64,000 nucleotides of DNA, from the NCBI GenBank assembly GCA_050084515.1, contig CM114271.1, positions 38,812,001 to 38,876,000 on the forward strand. The letters are read 5' to 3'. A program made the translations under genes and the position numbers. A model generated the notes under the pieces. The model was not told the DNA's origin. It saw nothing but the letters and a program-made list of their open reading frames with translations, and did no database searches. This document shows, piece after piece, positions 1 to 11,698 of this stretch (the first letter of the stretch is position 1; each line of letters opens with the position of its first letter). This DNA is from Blasia pusilla. Lineage: Eukaryota; Marchantiophyta; Marchantiopsida; Blasiales.

Positions 1-146
1 AATGTGTTCACAAGTGTGAGGATTCTGCCGTGGGTTGGAATTTTCTTCGCCTGTATGGATTTCGGGGGGTATGGAAGGAGTGGTGGTGGAGGGTGTAATT
101 CGCAATGAGGACTGTGGAACAAATATAACTGTAGAGCTTAGCAGCG

Positions 147-2879
147 ATGGCAATCTCGTCTTGTCTAGAGCCTTCAGTTTCGCCACATAGTGCTCTTGTG
201 CAGCAGGCGCAGCAGAGCTGCGGCAGCTTCGGAAGCAAGTCAATGTTTGAGATTTCTTCACCTGTTTTTCAGTCTCTGCCGAGCTCCCATTTCTTCTCGC
301 CATTTTCAAGGACCTCGCCAGCGACCCGAACTCGTTCCCTGAAATCTGTCAATTCCTGCATTCGCTCCCAACATCGACATGGATCCCTGCAATGCATCGC
401 ACCTGAGGTTTCCGAGAACTTCTCCTTCGCTGGGGCTAATGGACTCCGGAGGATCGCTTCCATCGAACGTAGGTTTCCGAGCATGAATTCGCTGAATGGA
501 GGAAAGGAATTCGGGCTGAGCAGAAGGAAGGAACTGCTGGCAAGGGCCAGAGCTTCCATATCCATTTCTACCGCGGTTGTCGGAGAAGACGATGGTGCCA
601 CGACTCCCCAGCCCATAGCGGACCTCCAGCAGCAGGCGAAAAGAATACCTCTGCTGGCAAATTGGAAGCCACCTCGCTACGTCTGGAGATCCGTTGCTTG
701 TCTCATCATTGCTGGCCAGGTACATCATCAATCGAAACACAAATTAGGCTTCTTCATGGTGACGTGAATCCTACCTCTGGACGAATTCTTCCAAGACTCC
801 TGTGTGCTGCCTTCTTCCAGAAACAGTGAAATCTCAACTCTTCCATCACCGCAACCCTTAATGAGCTTCAAAGTTGTCACTGCTGGATTTTAAATCAATT
901 TCAGTGGTAGAGCTTGGCACCACTGAAACTTCCACCCATCTCTAGGAATACCCATGTGCAGTTGTTGATAGCCAAACCCTTTACAAAGCTTAAAAGGAAA
1001 CTTGTGTTCCAGATGGAGAAGTGTCTGTTGAGGGCACATGAAGGACATGCGGATATTAGGGTTCTGATTTGAACGTCGAGAGAATGCTGCGTGAGAATTA
1101 TTTAAGAATAACTGAATCTATAAAGAGAGGCTTTTCTACTCACATTTATCAATTGTGGCCTGTGATGGTTTGCCATGTTCTTTGTTCCACTGTGCTCTTG
1201 AAGTAGGGTTTTCTCTCCTGAAACTAAACTTCTACTCCCCTCACAGGTAATTGTGAGAGTGTTTACTGGAAAGATTCATGTGCGGAATTCCATACAGCAA
1301 CTTGAATCGGTGGGACCTCATTCACTTGGTGTGAGTCTGCTGACCGCATCCTTTGTTGGGATGGTCTTCACAATCCAGGTATGTCTATTCTTTAATCCTT
1401 TTGAGGTGGTTCCCGTGTTGTGATTTGCCACCTTCATTCTTAGATTTCTCAACTGTCATTCTGCTCTGGCTCACCACCTTGAAAGTTGGGTACTTACCTT
1501 ACTTGTGTCGATGGACTTCTTGTAGTGTCTTTTAACTCACTCAACACTATATTCAGCTTATCCGTTAGGATATGTCACACAAGCTGCTTTGGAAGAAGTC
1601 TTACTGAATTGAATCTTTCCTGCAGTTTGTTCGTGAGTTCGCACGGTTGGGCTTAACCAGGTCGGTTGGAGGTGTGCTCGCCTTAGCACTGGCTAGGGAA
1701 CTTTCGCCTGTGGTTACTGCCATCATTCTGGCTGGACGAATTGGCAGTGCCTTTGCTGCAGAACTTGGGACAATGCAGGTATGTCCTTTTGCCTTGTGTG
1801 TAGTACAAGGCTTCAGTCCTATAGTATCATTCCTGTGATGTCCAATTACCGACTTGAACAGTAGGGCTGCCCACATAATGGTCTAGGTTTTGCAGGCCGA
1901 GTCCAGTCCCATTAGAAATTATAGTTCACAATTTCATATGAAACTGGTAACGTCTCACACAGCCTCTGGTCTGAAATGTTGAGGTCAAGCTTTGGCTTGG
2001 TTGAAGAAGAGTTCCCCATCTCCAACTTAATTGTTGACGCAACAATCATCCCACAATCATAATGGTTTGTCTTCTCTCAACTGCATGCCATGGGGAATCT
2101 TCAAACTGCATAGATCATAAACCTCAAGACAATTCTTTCCTTTTTCTGAAGAAGAGATCTTAGCATAAGAATCTGACCATTCTCTGTGCCTATCGAATGT
2201 AAGCTAAAAACAAGGCACATTAAGTCTGGAATTTGTGCAAACTTTTGGCACCAGACAAAGAGAAAACTGTAGCCAAACCAAACATCAGAAAACTATGTTA
2301 CCCACGTGGTTGAAATTTGGGCAAATTCTCTGGTTATGGAGATCTACAAGATGGTCCTTAGTCTCAAGAAAGGTCAGAAATAGATCTTGTCTTTAAGTGC
2401 ATTGTGTTGCGAAGTCTGAAGACTACTTTTCTTGAATGCAGGTTTCAGAACAAACTGACACTTTGCGGGTGCTACGAACAGACCCCGTGGACTATCTGAT
2501 CGTTCCACGAGTTCTGGCCTGTTGTATATCTCTCCCTGTTTTGACGATCATTTGCTTCACTGTTGGAATGGCAGCCAGTGTCCTTCTTGCAGATTCTGTC
2601 TACAATGTCAGCTCAAACATCATCCTCGAGTCTGCGGCAAGGGCTCTTCAACCATGGGATCTGATAAGTACAACCATCAAGTCGGTTGTTTTTGGGGGCA
2701 TCATTTCTATCATCAGCTGTGCATGGGGTATGACCACCTCTGGTGGTGCCAAAGGTGTGGGTGAGTCTACAACCTCTGCCGTTGTGATCTCACTGGTTTG
2801 CATTTTCATCGCAGACTTCGTTTTGTCATATTTGTTTTTCCAGGGGGCAGGAGATGCCTTGAAGGCAGCCATGGGCTAG
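147..2879 (+). CDS. TGD1: TGD1-type MlaE permease of the plastid envelope lipid importer, 4 exons
   Basis: Exons 147-719, 1247-1378, 1626-1778 and 2442-2879 all have GT-AG introns, lie in phase 0, and give 431 residues. The start is the first in-frame ATG; an in-frame TAG lies at 132-134. Residues 1 to about 185 are Ser/Arg-rich and low in acidic residues, as expected of a chloroplast transit region. From about residue 190 the protein is a hydrophobic MlaE/YrbE permease with family-typical stretches RELSPVV (259-265), [15 protein letters not shown] (271-285), [11 protein letters not shown] (from 287) and [15 protein letters not shown] near the C-terminus. Family knowledge: TGD1 is the inner-envelope permease that works with TGD2 (substrate-binding) and TGD3 (ATPase) to import ER-derived lipid for galactolipid synthesis. 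The Arabidopsis protein is about 350 residues, so the N-terminal region here is longer. No break is visible in the reading frame. Confidence 0.95.
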
Positions 2880-3081
2880 CCAGCTGAAATGGATATAAAA
2901 GGATGCAGTGCTTTAGATCTGCAGATCAGGGGGAGTTTAAAAGACTATCAGATCTCATCCTTCAAAGCTTTCCATTCATCCAATGTGTACATGGATTTAA
3001 CATAGATGTTGAGAAAAAAATTTGCCACTTGAGTTTGCTTAGATCCAGACCCTAAACGTGTGTTTTCTGATGGCTGTTTGG

Positions 3082-3087
3082 AATAAA
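3082..3087 (+). terminator. Candidate polyadenylation signal of TGD1
   Basis: A canonical AATAAA lies about 200 bp after the TGD1 stop, within TG-rich flanking sequence. The position suits a plant 3' UTR, but plant signals are loose, so this is only a candidate. Confidence 0.4.
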
Positions 3088-3099
3088 CCCTCCTCCATC

Positions 3100-6000
3100 A
3101 ATCACCTGATCATACTGGTTTCACTTTGAATCTTTTCACATGGGTTTTGGAAGATGAAAACAAAACTACTCTAAAGAGTGGTGGCAAATTTCAAGAGTTA
3201 ATTTGAAATGATAGCAACATTTTGCAAACCCGTTCGGACATGATCTTTATGCAAGTTTTAGAACAGCTTCTGCATGGATACTTGATACTTTCCCAGCACA
3301 AGTGAATGGTGTAGTGCGTGTTTGGTGAGTGTTGGTGTTCAAGTAAGTATTCTTTGGAGATTGGTGAGAATGTTTCGAATAGTTATCATCACCAAATGGT
3401 TGCTCTTGTTGGTATAACTTTGAAAAGATGGATACAATTGGTGCAAACTTGACCATTTTTTTCAATCAGCAATCAATTGGGAGAGAGGAACATTAATTCT
3501 AGCATCATGGGATATGGACACGATGAAAATAACAATAATTTTCTCTATGTAATTGGTCGGATGTCGTGCTGACTTCTTTGTGCAATGTGTTCCAAGTCTC
3601 CTCCAAATTAGGTACTACATATGATGGTTTTCATCAATTTGCCCAAGGATCCGCATGAGGCCAACAATCTTCTTACTCCACAATTGTACATATAACAATT
3701 TTTCAAGGACACGTGTCATAATCGATTGATCATATCATTGGTGTCCGTTTGTGCAATGGCCACAACTAAATGTTCATACAACATGGCGAGGCCCTACTCG
3801 AACCCATGGGCGAAAGAATTGTCTTGTTTTGATTCCCTTGCAAACTTATTGATATCACAAATAGGTTTTTCTACACTGTATCTTTCCAAGAATCCCCTAG
3901 GATGGCATGGAGAGAGATTTGGAAATGGTTTAATTGGTGCAAGAAACATCATTCATGCCTTTTAAAGTCATGAAAGGGACTCAAAAAACCCTATGGGGAA
4001 AAAAGGTATGTAGACTAACATAGAAATTGCAAATGACGTGTGCTCCGATACACAATTGCATGTGCTTGCAAACTCTGAACTCATAATGGAATCACTAATT
4101 TCATGAACTTGTAGGTGGTTTGTAAGACTCACAAAGCACCTGCATGTCACATATATGTAAAGTAGTGGCAAACCCACAATTTCCAACCTCTGGCCATTGC
4201 AAGTAAAAAGAAAATATAGTAGTAAGCTTCCTCCTTCTTGATATCTTGAGATATCATCCCCCTAAGATTTGTTTCCTCATCATACATTTATAGTGAATAG
4301 TAAGATGCACATCACTTCATAGCGTTCATATGAATCTTTGTTGAGGTTACTCTCATCTTCAATAGCCTCATAATTTGAATAAGTATCCTCTATGATGTAG
4401 ATGAGAAACTAGTTCAACATAGCTTAGATTGAGTTCTACACATAGGCCCAAACAATAGAATAACCTTATAAATGGTGAAAAGTTGTAACCTTATATGAAA
4501 TAGATATGTGACTACAATCATAAATGAAGTCACAATAGAACTATGAAATATCCCCAATACGTATTCATAAGACACTTGCAAAATCTTGTGAGTATTAGAA
4601 ATCACAAAGTTAGTTTTTGAATAAGTGTTTAATTTCTTACTTAAAAATCTTGAGTTTTGTAATGCCATTGTATCCTTGCTTGTTTGCATTACTTGCATGG
4701 TTGTTGCAAAGAAGTCGTAGCAACTTAAAGTTTGTTAGTTGCAATATAATCTCAAATTGTGAGGGATCCGTTTTACTCTTTGTAGAAAATTTTCAATCAT
4801 GTGGAATTATTCTCTATTAATTCATTTAACTCAAAAAATATAATTCAATTTTTTTTTAAAAATTAGTTCTTCAATCAATTTTAAATAGGAAATATGCATT
4901 AATTTTAAAATCCATAACATAAGGAGTGAAACAAACTTGCAAAGCGTACTCCTTCAAAAACTCAACTTAAGAGCATATACCTATTATTTACATATCTCCA
5001 TTTAGTCCATCGTTTGAGAAAAGTGAGGTTATTATACAAGGAGAGTACTATTTAGAATTATGTGATGAAGATTTTATGGGGTGTCATAAGACATTTTGTG
5101 GAAAGAAAATAAGATGGCCCATTAAAATACATGTAAGTATATATGAATGGAAAATAATACTTTCATTTGTATCATAATTTCTTGAAGTAAGAATATTTCA
5201 TGTAGAAAGAAGAATCCGAAAGAAACTAAACTTCATGGTGGAGTAGAAAGGCTTTTATTGTCTTTTTTTAGTTCGACTATTTTTTGAACAAATTTTAAAT
5301 AAAAGGAATATTTCTTAGGAAAAAATGTGTATTTTCCTTATATTTGAAAGATAACTACCATACTACCATCATATGTTAATGGGCCACCATCACATCATAT
5401 TTGCACTCTTACTAATTTAAAGTGTAATGAACAAATGCTACAAGATAAAATAGTTGCTCGCAATTATTCATCCTTTTTCTCCTAATATTTCTCTTTGCTT
5501 TTAGGCCCAAAAAGTGATGTATACTTATTGAGTGGTGATTACAATTAGAGTTAGAATCTAGAGAGTGTGAAAGTGGATTAACTTAAATTGAGGAATGAAA
5601 AATTTGGAAATTGTAAGGGTATTTTTTTCTTCTCATGAAGCATGGGCATAATACTCAAGCATATTAAAAGAGGGTACATTCTTGATGTCCAACTCCCTCA
5701 CTACATGCTATGCATCCATGCTCACACATATTTCCCACATCTCACAAAATGAAATAATTAAATGAAAAATTAATAATATGGAATTATAAAAAGTTTAGCT
5801 AGGAAAATCCCAATTATTGCTCCATGCATAAGGCAAGTAATTGTTGTGCAATAAAATTGTATGTCACTTCTCCATTCCTCTTCTCTTCCATATCGGCACA
5901 TATTCTCTCATCCCTCCCTATCCTCGTTGAAAAATGAGATCATTATATTAATTTAATTTCCAAATAGTAATTATTATTCCACACATAGTTTGCATGTTAT

Positions 6001-6478
6001 ATTAGTATCTTACATTCGGGAAACCAAACACCACCATGACTTTGTCATGTATAATTACCTTCACTGTACTATAGTGTTAGTGTAAAGCCTGAAATGGTAT
6101 ATATGAAAGATTTTCTTCTTGTCCAATTGCCAATGTCTAAAAGAGAGGCTCTTGCAAATCAAGAAGCTCTCCTCCATTAATGATATAATAGATGTATTTA
6201 TATCTCTACTATGTTCTTAATATCCAACACCCTTAGTATTTGTAAAGTGTCCATGCTCATTTATGTTCACCAAATCAAACAATGAAAGAAAATTCTTTTA
6301 CCAAATCGCTTTGCTAAATCTCCATTATTATTCAACATTTTGCACATTTGTATTATATTATAAGGACACATTCTTACATCCAATGTACATGTGGCTTGCT
6401 CTTCCCCTTCCTATAAGATTGAAATCATAATATTAATAATTATTCAATATTTAACATAATGCTTAGTTAACATTAAAA
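3100..6478. other. AT-rich intergenic spacer without a recognised gene
   Basis: All open frames here are short and low in complexity, and I recognise none. Two stretches, about 5670-6010 and 6190-6460, share weak similarity (TCCATGCTCA followed by AT-rich sequence and ACAATGAAA-like words). They look like old diverged copies of one repeat. Confidence 0.5.
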
Positions 6479-6686
6479 TCTATCTATATTATTATTGGCA
6501 ACAAGGGTCTCAATAACAAACATCCCTTTGCTTGACACTTGTCCGTTTAGGTACTCTATACTTATGACATCTCTCCTCTCTAAAAGCTTAGTTCCATCTA
6601 ACTAAGATGGAGAAGCATGGAAGATGAAGATCAGAGATCTCAAGAGGACTCTTCTATCACCCGTGTTGAGCACGGGCACCAACTAG
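6479..6686 (+). mobile_element. Candidate short non-autonomous Helitron (about 208 bp)
   Basis: The 3' end has the Helitron signature: a GC hairpin (CCCGTG at 6660-6665, loop TTGAG, CACGGG at 6671-6676), then six bases, then CTAG at 6683-6686 followed by T. The proposed 5' end begins TCTATCTATATTATTATT directly after an A, which fits the TC start and A/T insertion site of Helitrons. There is no coding capacity. Family knowledge: such elements are mobilised by a Rep/helicase supplied elsewhere. The 3' end is more secure than the 5' end, which was chosen by eye. Confidence 0.5.
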
Positions 6687-7039
6687 TATATTTTAATATA
6701 TGATGTTTCTCATAAGTGGAGGAGGCAAAAACAAAGGTTTTTCATCCCGGCTACTAGCACCGACCGAAGAAGATTCAATACTAGGAAGATACCTATAAGT
6801 GTCTAGTAAGATGCACAATCCCTCTTGAATAATTCCCAACATTTTTTCCCCTCCAAAATGGATGGCTAATTTTTTCTTGAGGTACTCATTAAAATATATC
6901 TTTTGAAATACATATGTCCAAAGAAGTCTAAATCAGCCCTGAGTTAATATAAAAAAAATTATTGTATGCAAATTTAGAGCTACCAAGTAATCATACGCCA
7001 CCAAGTCATATATATTCAATTTCACTTTAATAAAATAAA

Positions 7040-7420
7040 CATATATCTTGATCGGAGGATTTCTTCAGGCCACATCGGCTCACAGTTCTCTGCCGCGTGT
7101 TCGTCATGCCAAGTGGCAGCACACGCGCGGCGACAGCCGCCCGATGGATGATGATCGCAGTAGAGTTATCAAGTGAACTAACTCTACCCAACGTGGCCGA
7201 GATCGCCGGCGCGACTTGCTGGTGGTCGCTATTTTTACACCGACTGCGATCGATCTTCGCGATTTCTCACGCCTTCGTCTGCTTGAACCTTTCCCTGACT
7301 TGCGGACTAAGCCACACTCCATCCTTTTTCTTCTATAGGAAGGCGTTCTCTCGGCCTTTCGCGTAAGGGCTAATCAAGCGGCCCTGGCGGCGCTCCCTGT
7401 AAGTGTTACAACCTCTTCCC
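7040..7420. other. GC-rich island, function unknown
   Basis: An abrupt GC- and CpG-rich block sits in AT-rich spacer. The + strand holds an 89-codon frame (7097-7366) and the opposite strand also stays open, as GC-rich DNA often does. Near the end, GGCGGCGCTCCCTGTAAGTG resembles a splice donor, so this could be the first exon or promoter of an unrecognised transcript. I recognise no protein in it. Confidence 0.35.
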
Positions 7421-8890
7421 ATTTTTTCTCGGCTTTGGAGAGGGGTGCTACATTATTTCAGGCAATGTTTTCATTTAAATTTGTAAAGGGAGATGAAAAT
7501 ATATTAGGCTAGTGAGTTGGGTTTCTTGGTAATTTTGACGTATGGACTTAGGCTTGAAATAATATGGAAAAATGGAAAGAGGTTGGATAATTTGGTGTAG
7601 GTGGGAAGAGTTTCTATTGATTTCTAAATTAGAATATTTAAGTCGCATTTTGGAGGTAGATTGGAGTACCATCCCTTGCTTTCAATCATAATAAGTACAT
7701 CCCATGGTCACCCGATTAGGAAAAACAAAATCATATGGAACTAGTCTCTTAGCACAACATGGGGCTTCATGTGGACATTACATGACTCTCCCTACTACGT
7801 CCAGGTTTCTCGACAAGTAGATTTCCCCAATATTCTCTATATGTGGATAGGGCAGGTTATTCATATGCTTGAATGGGGCTGAATTTTAATCTCCCTTGCA
7901 TTTAGTTGGACACGCTCCAAATCTGTTGCCATGTTGCATTTTACTTTGTTGCATAATCTAGTAGGAAGTACCCATGTGGGGTGAATTGACATCCCTAAGG
8001 TCTTAAACCCGTTTTATTGTGGATTGGTAAGCTGGCCCTAAGTGCCCCTAATGTCCACAAAGCACCCTCAAATTTTTTTTTTCTAGAAGGGTAGTGAAAG
8101 TCTTTTTTTAGAAAGGACAAGGTTGACATACAACGTCAACCATAAAGGTATCATCCTGGGAGGTGCTCCTCTATTAACAGGTAGTTAAAGGTTAATTCCA
8201 TAAAATTTCCTTGGTACATTTTTTTATTATATTAATCTCTAATGTGATGTGTTGTTTTGATCCCATAATATTTCTCCATGAGATTTTTTATACGCAAGAA
8301 ATATCCAAGGAGCTATTTTCATGGTTTTAGGCGAAGATCACAATCATCTTGTCCAATTCTTTTATTTTTCTAGTTTATTGTAGCCCGGAGTTTTTTTTCT
8401 ATAGGGAATTTTAGTGCATGTACATGTCTCGAACTCTTTTGTACAAATCTAAGCTTATCTAACCATACGTATGTTACTTCCAATAATCATCATAGAACAC
8501 CCATATTAGCCTCCCAATAACACATATTTATTGGATGTTTGATCGCATATTTTTCAAAGCATCCATCTTCAAATTTATTTGAGAACACAAATAGTTCCAA
8601 AACACCTTGAACAATATTTCTACCCAAATGCACTACAACAAACTTCGCAATATTTAGTTTTGACCCCTTTGAGAAGCCCCAACATATATAAGATTTTTTT
8701 CCAAGATTCTAATCTATACTTTTAGTCAATGCTTGTGCGATCCTCGGGTTAATGATAGGTGATTTAAATTACTCATCATATTCAGTAATAGACTTCAAAA
8801 TGAGCCCAATTACTCAACTGACCTCATAAATCAATCCCACGTTACATAAGGACAAGTGTCATAACTAGATTGGCTGAAACCATGAGGTTT
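7421..8890. other. Spacer, nothing recognised
   Basis: AT-rich DNA with no frame resembling a protein family and no clear repeat boundary. Confidence 0.5.
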
Positions 8891-8891
8891 C

Positions 8892-8993
8892 AGGAGGAGA
8901 GGTGATAAAAAATTCAAAAGGGCAATCTCCCATAATATAATAAAAATATAGATTATGGGAGGGTTGCCTTGATTTTATAATGCCTCTCCTTTT
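8892..8993. repeat. Imperfect inverted repeat (about 45-bp arms), MITE- or hairpin-like
   Basis: The arms at about 8892-8936 and 8952-8993 are reverse complements with a few mismatches and small gaps. The inner ends CTCCCATAAT / ATTATGGGAG and outer ends AGGAGAGG / CCTCTCCT match exactly. The loop is about 15 nt and AT-rich. It could be a small foldback transposon or a transcribed hairpin; no target duplication was identified. Confidence 0.6.
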
Positions 8994-9611
8994 GACTTCT
9001 GGCGCTCTCATCCAATAGGGTTTTGAGACGCGCCACTTAGGGTCACTTGGGGTTTGTTAAGTTACTTTGGTCACACATTTGGGTTATACTAGAGCAGTTG
9101 TGCACCAGATTGGTCAATTTTGGATGTACACACCGTGGATGGATGGCAAACAAAGATAGCATCACAACAGACTTCGTCACCCACAAGGTTGCACATGAAT
9201 AAAGTTTGTGTTCGTGGACTTATGTCTATGTGGGTCCGAGTTCCTGCAGCTTGTACTTGGGCCGGCCCCGCCCGCAACATATATTGGAGCTTGTTCAGCT
9301 TGTACCCAATTCTTGCCATCCATTTTGTAGCATGCACTAAGACAACACCTTGCTTGTAAAGGCTCGCATCAAGCCTGCGAGGGGCTTGCATTTAGCTTGC
9401 CTAGCTCGTCCTAAGCCTTGAGGATTTGAGCGGGTTTGGTGTGGGCCACACATGGGTTGGATGCAAGCTAGGTAAGGGCTCATAATCCCCACACCCATTC
9501 GATCCATGCTCCCTTCCCTTAATCCGAGGTCGTACATGTTCCTGCGTCCCAAACTTGTGAAGGCCACCGGGATATTGAAAAAACCCAAGTGGGAGATCCA
9601 TCAGTCATGTC

Positions 9612-9659
9612 CATCCCATGGACATATAAATATGTTTATATTTATATGTCCATGGGATG
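9612..9659. repeat. Perfect 22-bp-arm palindrome with 4-nt loop
   Basis: Arm 9612-9633 is the exact reverse complement of 9638-9659, with loop GTTT. Each arm also contains the palindromic core CCATGG next to ATGTCC/GGACAT words, so the region can fold in more than one way. Confidence 0.9.
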
Positions 9660-10309
9660 ACTAGTTATTCTAGTTAGAAACCTAAGCTATCCTAAGAACA
9701 TACTAACATATACTTTCCATATATGTAAAATAATTTCATTTTCATTTCTCATTTTCCAATCATATAATACATTAGGTGAAAGCCCCAATCTCATTTCCTC
9801 AATATGGGGCACATTGTCATAATTTGGCATCACTTTCGAACTTTGATTTTCTAATTTGGATGGGAAAAAGGTACCCACTAGCTTTTCTTAGTTCCATGAA
9901 TCTTGTCATTTAAGGGGAGAATGGTTTTCATTTAGATCTGATTGTAGTGGTGGAGATATTCTTTAGAAATTATTGGAAAATATTTCCAAAAAGAACTACC
10001 GAAAATATATAAGTGCAAGCACAAGCCAAAAATATTAGCCAAATGTTTTTACCAATTGTAAAAATAGGCATTTCAAATACTAGCGTGGCTCTCCAAAATT
10101 TTATTTTCCATTTTCCCTTGCCATATTAGCCTCTTTATGATCCTTTTATTTGGGATTAGAGCATTGCATTGTATAGACACCAAAGCTTGAACCAAGGATA
10201 TACGATGGATTGAGAGGTTGGAATTGTGATTTTGACACCAAACCAAGTCTATACACTCGAGTTTTGAATTCTAACCTGGGACCTTAACCCAAGGCTCAAG
10301 TATTGATTC

Positions 10310-10640
10310 TTGATTAGAAACTCTTCGGAGGTCTGTTGGGCAATTGGGACCATCAAGTGTGCTAGCACCATTGTAGATCCTCACACTATCAAGAAAGTAT
10401 GTGCAAAGTCTTAAATGACTTGATTGTGTTAGGGAGTGAGTGATTTGTTTGGTATCTGATCCAAATCCCATTTTGGAGTCTTGAGCTTGAGGGATGATTC
10501 AAGATCCAAATTTAAGAGATGCAAGGTTGGTTAACCTAAGGCTTGGCTAATATGAGTGTGTTTGGGTGCAAATGAGTAATGAGAGCATGAGATGTTGAAC
10601 GCAAGATTTTGCAAAACAAAAGATCAATATGTAAAAAAGT
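10310..10640 (-). repeat. Partial copy of dispersed LTR-like repeat R1
   Basis: Resembles 45985-46275 in the same orientation. The clearest match is GTGTGTTTGGGTGCAAATGA (from about 10555) against the word GTGCGTGTTTGGGTGCAGAT at about 46200, followed by shared TGAGATCGTGA- and TGAACG-like words. By comparison with the 46-kb copy this would be the downstream part of an LTR read on the minus strand. It is strongly diverged and its edges are not defined. Confidence 0.5.
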
Positions 10641-11366
10641 AGATGCACAACAAATCTCTTAGATAATAAATGGTTCAATTGGACCTTTGAATCAATGTCT
10701 TCCCAACAACCAGCTTATAGTGTAAGATTTTAATAACTTTCTAATGGATTGCTTATTTTCGTATAATTGTAAATGGATCTCTTTTGACAAAAATATTGTT
10801 ACATCATGATTGTGCGACATTGTAAGGGTAATTCAAAAGATCATGAATCACCTCCAAACAATCTCAAGTTTATGAGTTTTAGACAAAACCAACTTTTCAA
10901 CATTGTTTCGGAAGATCCAAACCTTACCTAAACAAGGAGGGTGAGGTGTAGTTATCTTGTGGGATTTATGGGAATGAATGGGGTTCCCCAAGTTGCTTAT
11001 GCTATGCACAATTAAGGACCCAAGGATATCTTCACATTGATCACTACGGGCTCTCTAGTTTTCATGTAGGAGACAAGAAATGAAACTCTTTGCATATTGC
11101 AAACACCCCTCTATACTATTAGTATGCTATACTTTAGCCTCTATCTTGCTATAAAGAAACCCTTTGTGCCGCTAGTTGCACCGTCCTAGACAGTTGGACA
11201 TACTATGGGCACAAATTTCAAGCTGGAACATCGGGGAAGAGAAGTAAAGCTGGAAGTAAGAAAAGTGTTTAAAAAATTCCTCTTAGAATGTTAGGGTGGA
11301 ATGCTGCCCTAAAACAATTTATTTCTCCCTTTAGTTCGCCCTCTCTTACTGTTAAAGGCGTGGCAT

Positions 11367-11533
11367 GGCCCAAAGGTCTAAACCGATTATAAGGAGGAAA
11401 AAGAAGCCCCCGTAGGAAAATTGTATGAAGGCCTATCTGAAGTTCTTAAGGACAGGGGACCCCGAAGGAAGGAAGGAAGGAACGAAGGGAAGTATGAAAG
11501 AAAGCGAAGAGGAGTCTTAGGCTTTTAGGGTTT
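11367..11533 (+). promoter_or_regulatory. ABCE1 promoter elements: site II-like motif and telo-box
   Basis: GGCCCA at 11367-11372 is the complement of the site II core TGGGCC. TTAGGGTTT at 11525-11533 is a telo-box (complement of AAACCCTAA). Both lie upstream of the ABCE1 start at 11699, followed by a purine-rich and GC-rich leader. Established knowledge: this pair is typical of plant genes for ribosomal proteins and translation factors expressed in dividing cells, which fits a ribosome-recycling factor. No TATA box is obvious. That these sites are used here is inference. Confidence 0.6.
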
Positions 11534-11698
11534 GCTCGGGGAGGTTTGTGGCGTTGGCTTCTCTGCCTGAGGAAGCGTTTGCTCGTCTGGTCTGGAGGAG
11601 CAGCAGGAGAGGGCGGTCGGGGAGAGGGTTAGGGACAAGGAAGATTGAGGCGTTCTGTTGTCGAAGATTGATTTGGGATTGATCGCAAGCCGTCGAAA

